Of a stretch of DNA of 64,000 bases, positions 1 through 10,624 are shown piece after piece. Position 1 is the first letter of the stretch. Every line of letters begins with the position of its first letter. A program made the position numbers and the translations under genes. Under the pieces are notes generated by a model. That model was given only the letters and a program-made list of their open reading frames with translations. It was not told the DNA's origin and did no database searches. The stretch covers positions 48,054 to 112,053 of the forward strand of contig SGPL01000037.1 of the NCBI GenBank assembly GCA_004802705.1, written 5' to 3'. The stretch is from Bondarzewia mesenterica. Taxonomy: Eukaryota; Basidiomycota; Agaricomycetes; Russulales; Bondarzewiaceae.

Positions 1-1
1 C

Positions 2-608
2 GGCGGTAATCTCGCTGCAATTCTTGCCCACAAAGCCGCCCTCTCGAGCCCCTCTATCCCGCTTGTCTTCCAACTTCTCATTGTCCCCGTGACCGACAAC
101 ACCGCAAGCGAATCCGGCGAAACCCAGCCCTCGTGGGCAGAGAATAAGCATACGACCTGGTTATCGCCGGCGAGGATGATCTGGTTCAAGAACAACTACC
201 TGCCGAAGAAGGAGGATTGGACGAAGTGGGATGCTTCGCCAATCTTTACTCCTGACGAGCTGTTCCAGAAGGCTCCCCCGGCCTGGATTGCGGTCACTGA
301 GCTGGATGTGCTAAGAGACGAAGGGATAGCATATGGCGAGAAGCTTAAGAAGAATGGCGTCGAAGCTGAGATAAAGTTGTATAAGGGCGCGCCTCATCCA
401 ATTATGGCCATGGATGGTATGTGCGCTTGCTCTAAACTGCCTCTATTATTGACGGTATATTTTTATGTTATTGTTCGTAATCACTAGGGTAAGTCATTTC
501 TTAAATCAAACGTTCTCCTACTGATACTCTCATAGTGTCTTGTCGGTAGGAAGGCAGTTAGTAGCAGATGCAGCGGCAGCATTAGCGAAAGCATTTAACA
601 CTGCGTAA
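2..608 (+). CDS. alpha/beta hydrolase (HSL/lipase-like family), 3' part
   Basis: The window opens inside a coding exon that reads GGNLAAILAHKAA, the residues just after the nucleophile elbow of alpha/beta-hydrolase fold-3 enzymes (GDSAGGNLA in the family). The catalytic Ser is therefore just outside the window. Further on, ELDVLRDEG matches the catalytic Asp region and GAPHPIMAM contains the catalytic His. An intron at about 417-549 (GTATGT...GGTAG, phase 1) joins a short last exon ending at the TAA at 606-608. These enzymes hydrolyse esters of small acyl or aryl alcohols; the substrate cannot be read from this fragment. The gene converges on the RidA gene 175 bp downstream. The family call is firm; the 5' part is missing only because of the window edge. 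Confidence 0.85.
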
Positions 609-782
609 TGGCCTAGCGGATATTGGCAAGTGCGTGACTTGCGTACCTTCAAATAACATCGTACTTTTTGCCACTTGGTTTCGCATGACCGCCAATGTCG
701 AGTCCAACAAAGAGTGCTTTGAGTGTATACGGAAATTTCAAGATGATACAATTTCTGTTCTTTCATGGCGTCTTTATGCTAC

Positions 783-1324
783 TCATGCCGCCGCAATAGC
801 CTCGATTTCGACGTCAACGTCATTGGGCAACCTGGCAGCCTGGATGCACGTCCGTGCTGGCTTGGGTGTGGGCAGTAACTATAAAGATCACCCGTAAGGG
901 ACGTACGTATACGATAGATCGTTTATGACTCACTTTCTCCCAGATAACATTCATAGCCGCGAAGTTATCCATGTTCTTGAGGTAGACGTTGACCTTCACG
1001 ACCTTCTCCCAGGACGAGCCAGCTGCCTTGAGGGCACTGCCCAAGTTCGCAATGCACTGCGCCTGAGCAGATGTCAACTGTGTTTCCTCTCGGGAAGTAG
1101 TCCGACAGACCGTATGCTCTTCAAAACCTCCGGGCACTAGTTTGCCATCGCTGTCCACTGGAGTTTGTCCGCTCAAAAAGATGAGCCCAGGAACTTTCAC
1201 CGCGTGGGCTATCCGTCCGGGAATATGAGGTTTCATCGCGAAACCATGAAAGTGGTTTTGACTCACAGAAGAGGTTGGGGAGAGCAAAGTTCTCAGGTGT
1301 GTTAATTTTTTCGACGGTCGACAT
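783..1324 (-). CDS. RidA/YjgF/UK114 family protein (enamine/imine deaminase)
   Basis: RidA proteins hydrolyse reactive enamine/imine intermediates made by PLP enzymes such as threonine dehydratase. The exon read from 1236 down contains HAVKVPGLIFLSGQTPVD, followed by SSWEKVVKVNVYLKNMDNF and, after an intron, RTCIQAARLPNDVDVEIEAI, the core and C-terminal signature with its conserved Arg. Two phase-0 introns fit: 1063-1110 (48 nt; removes an insertion absent from the family) and 861-933. The stop is at 783-785. The 5' end is unclear. ATG at 1322-1324 gives MSTVEKINTPEN, a RidA-like N-terminus, but no canonical splice pair joins it to the MKPHIPGR exon. The in-frame ATG at 1234-1236 gives a complete but shortened protein of about 110 residues. 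Confidence 0.85.
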
Positions 1325-1812
1325 GGCGGAGAGGTTCAAGGTGAGGCGGGATGTGTAGTGACTCGGACCATCTTACTTATGGTCCGCCAAATCTTCAGAT
1401 CGATACGCCATCGACCTGCCTCTTGCACGCGGGCGCTCGTTGGAACCTGTACTCCTCATGTGGAACGCTTCTTAGTCCCGTACCTGTTCCGAGTTCGAAT
1501 TCTCCAGCCATTACTTAGTCGCCGTGGCGTGCTTGCAATCAGTCATTTAATATCGTGATTAGAGAGAAGCTCTTATTCGGGGCCATGATAACACCTTGTA
1601 CCTAGTGAGCTGCCCCGTGCACTCAATAATTCCTATTCATCGCGCCGTTTTCTCCGATAGGGGCTATTGGATTGTCAGTTTCGTGGATAAGGAGGACAAT
1701 CCGTTTCTTCGCTGATCTTCTGACCCCGTATCTCCATGCTAAGATAGGCTTCTTAGGCACTCAAATATGATCCAGTGGTGTCCGGACCGCCGTTCTTTCC
1801 CCCACGAAGACG
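1325..1812. other. intergenic region between divergent RidA and permease genes
   Basis: About 490 bp between the start codons of two divergent genes. I see no supported coding exon, tRNA or repeat here; it must contain both promoters. No clear TATA box stands out. Confidence 0.5.
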
Positions 1813-4319
1813 ATGCACCAAGGAAGTACCCTGGCCGGACGTCCAGTCTCTGAGGTCGACGAGCGCGCGCCCGAGAAAACAGAGCCTGCAAAAACTGCGG
1901 ATGCTGATCTCGTCAGCGTTCACGGTGTTGTGGAGGTTCCTCGTGATGAGGAGCGTCGACTTCTCCGCAAGTTTGATTGGCTGCTTCTTCCACCGCTAAC
2001 TTTNATGTGAGTGCTGTTCCGAAAGCATTCCGTGACTTCAGCATGACCAGGCAGCATCTAATGCAAGCTTGGTAGGTATCTTTGCAATGCATTGGACAAA
2101 GGAAATGTTGGAAACGCGAAGACGGATGGATGGACCAATGTAGGAGTAATTTTACTTTCGCAGAAGTTGGTCTTATTAACCAACTATGACGGTCATTAGG
2201 ATACACACCTCAAGGGAGACCAGGTGACATTCCGCGCTGCTATGCCCAATGACATCCATCTGATATTTTGACGCCTTTCAAGTACTACTTACTGGTCATG
2301 ATATTNTACGTGAGCGTGCATGACTCCANCTCTGCTCGTGAGATATCCGTTTACCAACTTGGTCAACCTGACAGGTCCCTTTCTGCCTGTGAGTGAGAGT
2401 CGTCGAGCCGTGAAAATTTNATCTAAGTGGACTGCATCCNGNAGCTTCGGGACTCCAATTAGTATCTTCATCAAGAGGTTCTCCGCTGCTAGAGTTTTGC
2501 CGATCATGATGATTGGTTTCGTACGTGANTTAGCTCTTCGTNGCTATCGCACATCATTCATCCATTGTATACGTTTGCCTCAGGGTACCATGTGAGAAGC
2601 CCTCATCTTCATNAAGATTGAATATTTCTCATGCCTCTTCTACTCTCTCTGACNCTGTGTTCAGGGCCTTGTGCACTGCGGCTGCCAAGAACTTCTCAGA
2701 GGTTTTTGCTATTCGATTTTTCTTGGGCATCTTCGAATCAGCGATGCTGCCCGGTGTAGTANGCCTCTTCTCTGCTCGCGCTGACTCGGATATTACTCAT
2801 TCAGTTCAGGTTTTCTACCTGTCTACCTTCTACAAGAGAAACGAGTTGGCCTCGCGGGTAGGATTGTTTTATGGTAAATTGTCGTGTAATTGAAGGAAGA
2901 GAGTGCAAGCTAATCAAATTACATAGCGGCNGCTTCTATTGCTGGTGCATTTTCTGGTGAGCTNAATGCTCTNGTTCTAGCTACCCTCATTGATTGCTTA
3001 TCNTTGCAGGCCTGATCGCGTTTGGCGTATTCCACATCAACGACCCTAAGTATCACCCCTGGCAATTCTTGTTCTGGGTCGAAGGTATGCTGGTTCAGTT
3101 AATGCTTTATTATGAAAGCACCCAGTGATCCCNAAATTGCNATAGGAGCGGCAACCGTCGGCTTTGCCATCATTGCCCTGCTGTGGCTGGTAAGTATCTA
3201 CNTGGAGTGTATTGAATGTCATTTGACGTTCTTCGATAGCCNCGATCCCCCNCTACATGGTGGCTACTCACCCCTCGTGAAAAGGAACTTGCTCGCATCC
3301 GAATTCTGTCAGATTCGTCCACTGCTCTGAACGAGAAACTCGACATTCGCGACGCTTTCCGCCCGTTCAAAGATTGGCTCTACTGGGTTTGGGCCTTGAT
3401 TAGTCTTTCGCTCGGCGTTCCTCTCGCTAGNGTCAATAACTTCCTCCCGCAGATTGTTGCGAGCTTGGGCTATAGCACCGTCAAGACCAATNTATACACT
3501 NTTGCTCCCAACATAGTTGGTACTGTCGCCCTTCTCATCCTGACCTTCTCCTCGGATTACTTCCGCGAACGGTCGATCCATATGTGAGTTCTGATNGTCC
3601 TGGCTTGTTACCTTCCNCCTGGCATCTCAATTCATGGCAGATGTATNCCACTGGCAACGGCATTTACGGGATTCATAATTTTGGGTGCAATCAACCCTGT
3701 TGAAAGCAAAGCAGTTGCATACTTCGCCTGCTTCCTACTCACCATGGGTGTACGCGAGGAGACATTCAATTTCGCTATCCTAACTCAATAGTTCGTTNTA
3801 GGCTTTCGCACCGTCCGTGCTCGTTGCATCTTGGTACGCCAACAATACTCCAAGNGAGAANCGTCGGGCNGTCGTCGCCGCGGTCATGGGTAGGTCTATC
3901 TTCGTCAACTAAAATTGTGGTACTTGATAGAACACTTGTACAGTGGCCATTGCCAATGCAGCCGGCCTCATATCCACAAATGTGTTTCGTGCCCNGGATG
4001 AACCCAAATACGTTCCTGCTCTCATCACCTCCGGTAGGTATCAATTCTGGATCCTGTACCATTAGTGCCTATGAACTGAGACCTGTACAGCTGTGTTCGG
4101 TGCGTTCTGCTTGGTACTCGTGGCAAGGTAGGGGTCATGCAATCTCTCCCNTCGCTGTTTATTNACAANCGCGTTCNTTNCCATAGCATGGGTGTCTGGA
4201 TGCGATTTGAGAACGAAAGGCGGAATAAGGCGCAGGGTGTCAATATAACTGCGGCTGATGTCTCCACTCAGGCTTTGGGCGAAGGACACAAGTCGCCTTC
4301 CTTCCGTTTCATGTACTGA
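1813..4319 (+). CDS. MFS transporter, Dal5/allantoate permease-like (anion:cation symporter family)
   Basis: This is a major facilitator carrier of the plasma membrane; relatives take up allantoate, nicotinate, vitamins and other organic anions. The N-terminal cytosolic part ends in DEERRLLRKFDWLLLPPLT. The next exon reads YLCNALDKGNVGNAKTDG, the signature of TM1 in Dal5-like permeases. Later exons give RFFLGIFESAMLPGVV, FYLSTFYKRNELASRVGLFYG, DPKYHPWQFLFWVEG, a central loop, and LDIRDAFRPFKDWLYW before TM7. The C-terminus ends RFMY at the stop 4317-4319. At least ten short introns are needed. Thirty-six single N bases lie between 2004 and 4180, so some codons and splice sites cannot be read, but no frame break is required. 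The substrate cannot be assigned from sequence. Confidence 0.85.
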
Positions 4320-4911
4320 TAGAAATTATGATGACCGCTTTTTTTGTTCAAGGTTGAATCGAATTGATGTCGTCTGGGTAGGGTCCGAGAGTAAACGACA
4401 AAATTCTACATCACACGGTGAACTTTGACGACCGTCATTTGGAGACAAATAGGTCAATGAATGAATACCTTGAGGCGATTCATGACCTTGAAAACAGCCG
4501 ATGTCTACCATATACCCACGATAGATGATGTCGCGCGATCTGCAAGAGAAAAATTTAAAGCAAAGACACTATCCTCGGTGTGTTCTGAGCCGCATTGGCA
4601 CATCACTTATTCGATCGCGACGTTGATCTATTGCAGAAAAAAAAGATCTGAGAGAAAGAAACAGGCTTTGACGTTGGAAAAAAAAGGTAACGACGGAACC
4701 TGCCTCTGCATCTGCCTTGGCCGCCCTTATCTGCTAGTGCACAAAAGGATTGATATCGCATCATGCAAAGATTCAACCTAAAAAAACTGATTACAAGTCA
4801 TATTCGTTGGACTTCGCCTTTTCTCTGCGTGACTCCAGAAATTCAGTAGAACGCATGTCGCCAGAAGACCTGAAAATGAAGCATCGCAAGAATTGCCGTT
4901 CCAGAATGGGA
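4320..4911. other. intergenic region between convergent genes
   Basis: About 590 bp between the stop codons of the permease and the RBM39-like gene. It is AT-rich with several A-runs (around 4637 and 4680) consistent with 3' untranslated and polyadenylation sequence. I see no supported gene. Confidence 0.5.
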
Positions 4912-7268
4912 TTACTGGTGCGCCTGCATGATCGCATCTGAGATAAAAGCGGCCGACACCGGCCTTCCACCGAACCAGCGGCCGTTAAGTCCTTGAACGG
5001 CATTCCTTGCAGCGTCGATCGAATTGAACTTGACGTATATTTCACCCTGAAACACGTCAATGACAAAATGAACGGAGACTGATAGAAAGAATCTTACTTG
5101 GGACTCTTTCTCAATCTTAATACGCTCCACCGGGCCATACGTCTCTTCACATTCACCCTTGACGTCTTCAGCAAGTTCCTTGTCCCAATCTCGCTCATTT
5201 TCCCTGATAAAACGATGAGACGAAGTAAACTGAAAGGCGGGAAGTGGAATACTCACTCTTCGGGATTGAACATATTGGTGAGAAGGACCGATCTGGATTC
5301 CATTGCTTGAGGAATGTTGGGCTTCCTACTGGACATGTTTTAGTGCTCAGGGTCTATGATCGAAAACAAGGGCTCTCTCACATCGGTTCTGGCTTGCTCT
5401 GTGCCGGTTCAATCCTGGCAAGTTTCTGCATCAGCGCTTGACGAGATGCTGCATTCAAATTACCACCTGAAATCATAGAATGAGGTGCTAGCTACAGAGC
5501 AATTTACGAAGAGCCAGCATACCGCCAGCCTCATCCAGGGAATCTTGTTGTGTGTATCTTGTTGTCCCTTTCTCGTGCACGGTATTGACTCGCAGCTGAA
5601 CAAATGATATATGAGTGCGAGTCTCGTATGTGTGGGATAAGTACACACGGTTCGGCCTGCGAGCTCGAAACCTTCCATTTGGTCCAAGGCCATTTTAGCG
5701 TCTTCGGCTCTCTTGTACCTGCACGAATATGATGTAAAATCTTGTGCATCCACAATCAAATCGGTACTCACTGCACAAATGCGTAGCCCTTGCTTCGGCC
5801 TGTCATGGGATCTCTGTGAAGGTCGACAAATTCAAGTTCTCCGAAGGGTTCAAAGACCTGTTTGATATCGCTCTCGGTAAGATTGAAATGTAGGGAACCA
5901 ACATATAATCTACATAAAATGTGAAAATCAGTTGGCTTCGTATCGAAATAACTGATCCACATACTGCATGGCCCCGTGGGGGACGCTGACACCAGGTGGA
6001 AGGTTCAAGTTCCTACATATCTGTAAGCTTTTGTGTGAGTGCTAGTAACTGCTTTACTTGCCCGTCGCCTGGATGAAGCCTATTCCTTTCAGATTCAGTT
6101 AACTGAACCATGATAGGAAGACCCATAACCACCGTTCCGCTGAGGGCGAGAGCCTTTTCGACCATATCGATTGTGCGGAATTCAACATAACCAATGCTGA
6201 GATTGCGTCAGCAGGACTGTTGCTTTTCCAATACGCAAAAGAAAAATACCCTTTTGATCGTCTGGACAGCCTATCTGTGACGATCCTCGCATCGAGAACT
6301 GTTCCTTCGCCAAGCTTGTCCTCAAAAAAGTACCCAAGATCACGAGCCGTGAGACGAGCGGCAAGCTGAGATACAAAAACAGACCGAGCTTCTGAATCGT
6401 CTTCCTTTGGCTCGTCATTCATAAGATCGTCCGGCGGGAGGTCGTAGGTGGGAGACGGTCTTCTGGTTCGTAAGATAGAATGCAATAAGTCGACATTCAA
6501 GGACCACGTGAAAATACGCACTTTACAGGAGGCGGCGACGGTGGACCACGACGACGATCGTCATCTCGGCGGCGGTCGTCACGACCGTCGTAGTCTCTGT
6601 CTCGATCCCTCTTGTATCTGGGTGGGTCATCGAATTCATCGCGAGGATCGCGGGGTGGTCGAGGCGGTCTATCGCTATACCTATCACGCGACTGACCTCT
6701 GTCCGAGCCCCTACGAGGGCTGTCTCGGGCTGTGGGTGGGTGGGGAGGTAGGCCAGAAGGTGTAGCGGGCGGCATGGGCTCATCTACACTGTCGTGGCGT
6801 TGCCTCTTTGCACGCTCGTCCTGATCGCGAGACTCGACAGAATCACCATGATCCTCGTCGCGCTTGCGCCGTCGCAGATCCCTGTCCTCACGGTCCCGAT
6901 TGCGGTCGCGATGACTGTGGCGGCTTTCTCCTCGCTCGCGATGACGTCTGTCCCTGTCCCTGTCCCTTTCTCTATCTCTATCCCTGTGGGGCCTATCGCG
7001 AGACCGACTGCGCCTTTCACGGATACGGTCCCGACTACGACTTCTCCTACGTCGCTCGTCTAGGTCATGGTCGCGGTGCCTATCACGACGGTCTCTCTGG
7101 AGGGAGGGAGATCTATGGGACCGTCTGGTACGGAGAGTGTCGGATGAATGATCCCTTGAACGGTTTCTGCTCAAGTTGGAGGTCAGAAAAGGAATGTACA
7201 TCAATGATGATGTGTACGCACGACCTATGATCCAAAATATCTGCAGCTACCTTCCCGTTCTCCGACAT
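4912..7268 (-). CDS. RBM39/CAPER/Rsd1-like SR-related splicing factor
   Basis: Nuclear RNA-binding splicing factor that works with U2AF and SF1 at 3' splice-site recognition. The product begins MSENGKVAADILDHR (ATG at 7266-7268), then after a 60-nt intron a long Arg/Ser, Arg/Asp and Arg/Glu-rich domain of about 200 residues (roughly 7150-6540). RRM1 contains SVFVSQLAARLTARDLGYFF and GYVEF-type RNP1. RRM2 contains RLYVGSLHFNLTESDIKQVF and SKGYAFVQY. A linker MQKLARIEPAQ leads to the C-terminal UHM-type RRM3 with ETYGPVERIKIEKESQ and GEIYVKFNSIDAARNAV, ending at the TAA 4912-4914. Domain order and length match the family. Many introns are present, several inside the RRMs. Confidence 0.92.
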
Positions 7269-7850
7269 GTTGAAAATTCACCTCAACAAAGCGACAGCAG
7301 AAGACTTCCAAGAGTTACGTAACTGTGTGGCTGAGCTTCGCGAGATGGTGTCACAGCGGAATGTAACGGGCTCAGTCACGGTGATACCACTTATATAACG
7401 GCTCGGCCCGGTACTCCCTCATTTCATCTCTCTACCTCTGCCAATGTGCATTAGGATGATAAAAAATTGTCCCGTTGCTTGTGCTGTGTTGTTGGTGCAT
7501 AGCCACACCACTTCAGCTTCATGCTGGCCTGGTTCACAGGTCCCATTCAAACCGCATCTGTTCTTTTTTCGATTTTTTGACCCTGCGTCTATCACGTTCA
7601 GTCTTGTATCAGCTTGTATCGTCCTGTCTGGCCGTCTCGATATCAATCGTCACTTGAAATGCATCATCTCAACATCACACTAGCGACCCGACGTGGTCAC
7701 CAAGAAGCCCATTCTGTACTTTAGCGTACCCGCTTGGAAGCCGTATTGCTCCCTTCACACAGGGCAGGCAAGATCGTAAGTTTCACACTAACGCACTTTT
7801 ATACTACATGGCAATTGATATTCGTCGCGTTGTTCAGACTTATTTCTTGA
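7269..7850. promoter_or_regulatory. bidirectional promoter region with a TATA-like motif and 5'-UTR intron
   Basis: This 580-bp stretch separates the RBM39-like start from a divergent gene. A TATATAA motif lies near 7391-7397. A probable 5'-UTR intron runs 7776-7837 (GTAAGT donor, GTTCAG acceptor), ending 13 bp before the downstream ATG at 7851, which supports that start. No other coding exon is evident. Confidence 0.45.
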
Positions 7851-8618
7851 ATGTTCTCGACATTCCCTTCAGTTACCAAACAGTTCGCATCTCAGGCCTA
7901 CGTCTTTGGTCTTCGCGACCAGCGCGTCCGAGATGAGGTAACTTTCGACGAGCTCGCCTCTGCTTTTCAAGACCTGAGCATTGCCCCGAAGAGATCCTAC
8001 TGCAAGGATGGCATAACATATGGCTTTGCTTGCGATTCAATCCTCTCCCTGAGTCCTTTAAGGGCTTCAAATCTATTATTGGAGGCGCCTTGTTGGGTGT
8101 CTAACGTGGCTCAAGGGTTTTTTGACGTGGGGGAATGGTCTACGGATCGCTTGGGTCGCTTCCAGGAAGATTTCCGGACTACATTCACCCCACCTTCTCC
8201 CCGCTTTTCCCCTCTCGTTGGCTCAACTTCCATCGTTATGGAAGGAGTCACAGTCCCAGGGATGGACACGGAACATCTCTTTACACCTCCGGTTCATTCA
8301 ACAACGCACCGCCCCGCCAGTCCGGGATCCTCGTTCAACTATACTCTCCCACGCATCCAGATATCCCCAACATCCCCCGAACTCTCAGGCTCATCCGATG
8401 CTATTCTGGCAACAATGGACCCCTTTCGCTCATTTGTCGCAGGGGCCTCAGTCCCTGTTACGCCGACAAGAGTGACTGAAAGTTCCCAGCCACATCCCTT
8501 CAATTCGGAAGAGTATCCGAATGCCGGCGAAATCATTTTCCTCCCCGAGCCTTTCGCCATACCCCCATTCTCTCTGCCTCAGTGGCTTGATGTAGGACGT
8601 CTCGGAGAAGACTTGTGA
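7851..8618 (+). CDS. hypothetical Ser/Pro-rich protein, 255 aa
   Basis: A single open frame of 255 codons with no match that I recognise. The N-terminal third is mixed hydrophobic and charged (VFGLRDQRVRDEVTFDELA) and could fold. The remainder is rich in Ser, Pro and Thr (for example SPTSPELSGSSD) and is probably disordered. There is no signal peptide or obvious membrane segment. The start is supported by a likely 5'-UTR intron ending just upstream. It converges on the reductoisomerase-like gene 148 bp away. Function unknown. Confidence 0.6.
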   Translation: MFSTFPSVTKQFASQAYVFGLRDQRVRDEVTFDELASAFQDLSIAPKRSYCKDGITYGFACDSILSLSPLRASNLLLEAPCWVSNVAQGFFDVGEWSTDRLGRFQEDFRTTFTPPSPRFSPLVGSTSIVMEGVTVPGMDTEHLFTPPVHSTTHRPASPGSSFNYTLPRIQISPTSPELSGSSDAILATMDPFRSFVAGASVPVTPTRVTESSQPHPFNSEEYPNAGEIIFLPEPFAIPPFSLPQWLDVGRLGEDL

Positions 8619-8765
8619 TACTTTTTTGATGTGCTGTCATTTTCCACCGCCATCTTCATTCGTCTGTATTTGTGACATTGTTGTTTGTTTGCCCATCTAT
8701 AAGTTTGCAGACAAGTACACAGCAGAAGTTTGTATAAATGGTTTGTGCTATGCTTCTAATCATCT

Positions 8766-10214
8766 TCATGAAAGCCCCAATCTCGCCCTCACGCGCTTCT
8801 CGCCCTGACCTAATTCGCTTTCCTCAGACTTCTTGTATAACTGGTTTAATGGGTTTGCGTCTCCCTGCAGTTCTAAGGCGTCCTCAATTGCAGTGAACTC
8901 CTTCTGGAACTTTCCGTTCAAGACCTACATATCATGCCAGACACAGTTATTTACTGAAAATGACATGCAGGAGGAGACGGAGACAGACCTGATTGTACAA
9001 GATTTCCTTGAAGTGTGCGCGGATCGCTGTGCCGTCAAGCTTGAGGGCACCGTTTAGCTGACCATATTGTGATACCGAAGAATGGTGCTTCAACTGAAAG
9101 ATGAGCGGTGTCAATGTCCATCCAGTTTATGTAACGATACATTGTCAGATTCCTACCTGCTTGATGAAACCTTCCTCCGCGGCTGCTTCAAAAATCTCTG
9201 CGGGTTCCTTGGACATCCACCTGCACGACATCAGAACAGTGAGCAAGGGAAACCATTTCATGCACGGTCAACATTATCGCACATTTCGTAGACCAGGGCC
9301 TCGTCAGAGCACCCAGCTTCTTTCAATACGCTGTACGCTTCTCTGAAGAGCATGATGATGTTGGGCCAGAGACCCTGCTCCGCGAAAAGATCCATGGCGG
9401 TCTCTTCTCGAACGGAAGAAGCAATGGCACCCGTCTTCGTCGCCCCAATGGCACGCGAGAGAGCCAGTGCGACTGCAAGACCATTGCCCGTGCCATCTTG
9501 CTCGACCGAGACGAAGCAAGGGAAGCCCTTGCCCTTCTCGTATAATGAACGTACGGAGGAGCCGATCATCCTGAGCGCAACAGGTGAGCTAGGCTCATCT
9601 AGGGTTCAAATGCAATAGCAGACCTTGGAGCGACCATGGTGACATCCTGAGTGGGCCTAAAATTGAGCAGTTTAAAGAAGACATTGTAGCCGCTGGCGAC
9701 GACGATCGCAGCCGTATCCTTGAGCTTGGATGTGATCGCGTTGAACACGCGAGGCTGAACCTGATCGGGAATGAGAAGGAAAATAACTGAAGTCAAAGCA
9801 AAATGTGAGAGTCGATCGTGCAAATATCGAACGAATGGATACTTACCGTCCGCGACCTCAGCAGCCTTTGCGAAATCGTGCCAGACGGTGAAGCCCTTGG
9901 ACTTTGCATCGACAGCATAGTTATCCTCCCGGTTCGCGATGATGATCTTCTCGTTGGGAATACCTGAATCTCGCAGATTCTGAGCCTGAGCAGCACCTTG
10001 GTTCCCGAACCTAAGAGCAACACGTTTCGGTCAGTATGTCCACCCTCTGGTAAAATAACGCACCCAAAGAAGACGATGGTCTTGCCCTTCAGAACGTTGA
10101 GGTCGGCATCGGAGTCGTAGTAACTGTCATTCAGCCCCCCCGATGGGTCAGCGGCATTTCCAGAGTCATCTCAAGAGTCATCTCAAGGCAATAAAATGCT
10201 CACATCTTGGCCAT
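8766..10214 (-). CDS. ketol-acid reductoisomerase-like protein with altered active site
   Basis: KARI catalyses the second common step of branched-chain amino acid synthesis. This protein starts MAKIYYDSDADLNVLKGKT (ATG 10212-10214, intron after two bases of codon 4) and has the nucleotide loop GFGNQG. It continues through VIFLLIPDQVQPRVF, AIGATKTGAIASSVREET and DLFAEQG, then SSVSQYG, ending at the stop 8766-8768. Length and start resemble short class I enzymes, and there is no mitochondrial presequence, unlike fungal Ilv5. Several catalytic residues differ. The usual His of AHGF is Ser (VASGYN), the Lys of APKG is Arg (MVAPRMIG), and the second ExxxE motif reads EMWMS. The Asp and Glu of DLFxEQ are kept. 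It may be a diverged reductase/isomerase or a pseudoenzyme. It is divergent from the SDR gene. Confidence 0.85.
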
Positions 10215-10624
10215 TGGTAACCGTGAGCACGAAATAGAAAAGCAGGGAATATGACTGTGCCCTCACCTGGGCTCTCTATCCTTAAATCATCATTTTCAAA
10301 AAGCACAGGATAAATGTACGGATGCGTTTCCCGCTCTTTTGAGCAGTCGGTAGTCCCTGTGACGAGGCTTGGGTCAAAGAGGTGGGGAATCGCGGGCCGG
10401 GTTGCCGCCAGATAGGATGCTTCAGGCTCGTGACTCTCTTTCTCCACCATCGTCCGGCCTCCCCTCCGCGGTTCCTATGGATGGACGATATGTTCTACGG
10501 CTCTTTATTTTTGAAGGCTTGCGCCTGCGGTCCTGCGATTCTTATCCCACTGGACGCTGATATCTGGTAGACCGAACACAAGGGAAAGCGATTCCATCTC
10601 ATTTCTTGAATTCCATCGTAGGAT
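10215..10624. promoter_or_regulatory. shared upstream region of divergent reductoisomerase-like and SDR genes
   Basis: About 410 bp between two start codons; it must hold both promoters. I see no conserved exon or clear TATA box. Confidence 0.4.

Noticed and set aside
4461..4781. Plus-strand frame of 106 codons between convergent genes
   Set aside because: A-rich composition and no similarity; most likely 3' untranslated sequence.
5380..5430. GGTTCAATCC resembling a tRNA T-loop
   Set aside because: No matching acceptor stem or anticodon arm; it lies in the linker between RRM2 and RRM3 of the RBM39-like protein.
6448..7230. Long plus-strand frames opposite the RBM39-like RS domain
   Set aside because: They are antisense shadows of the Arg/Ser/Asp-rich repeat coding sequence; the minus strand carries the recognisable RRM protein.
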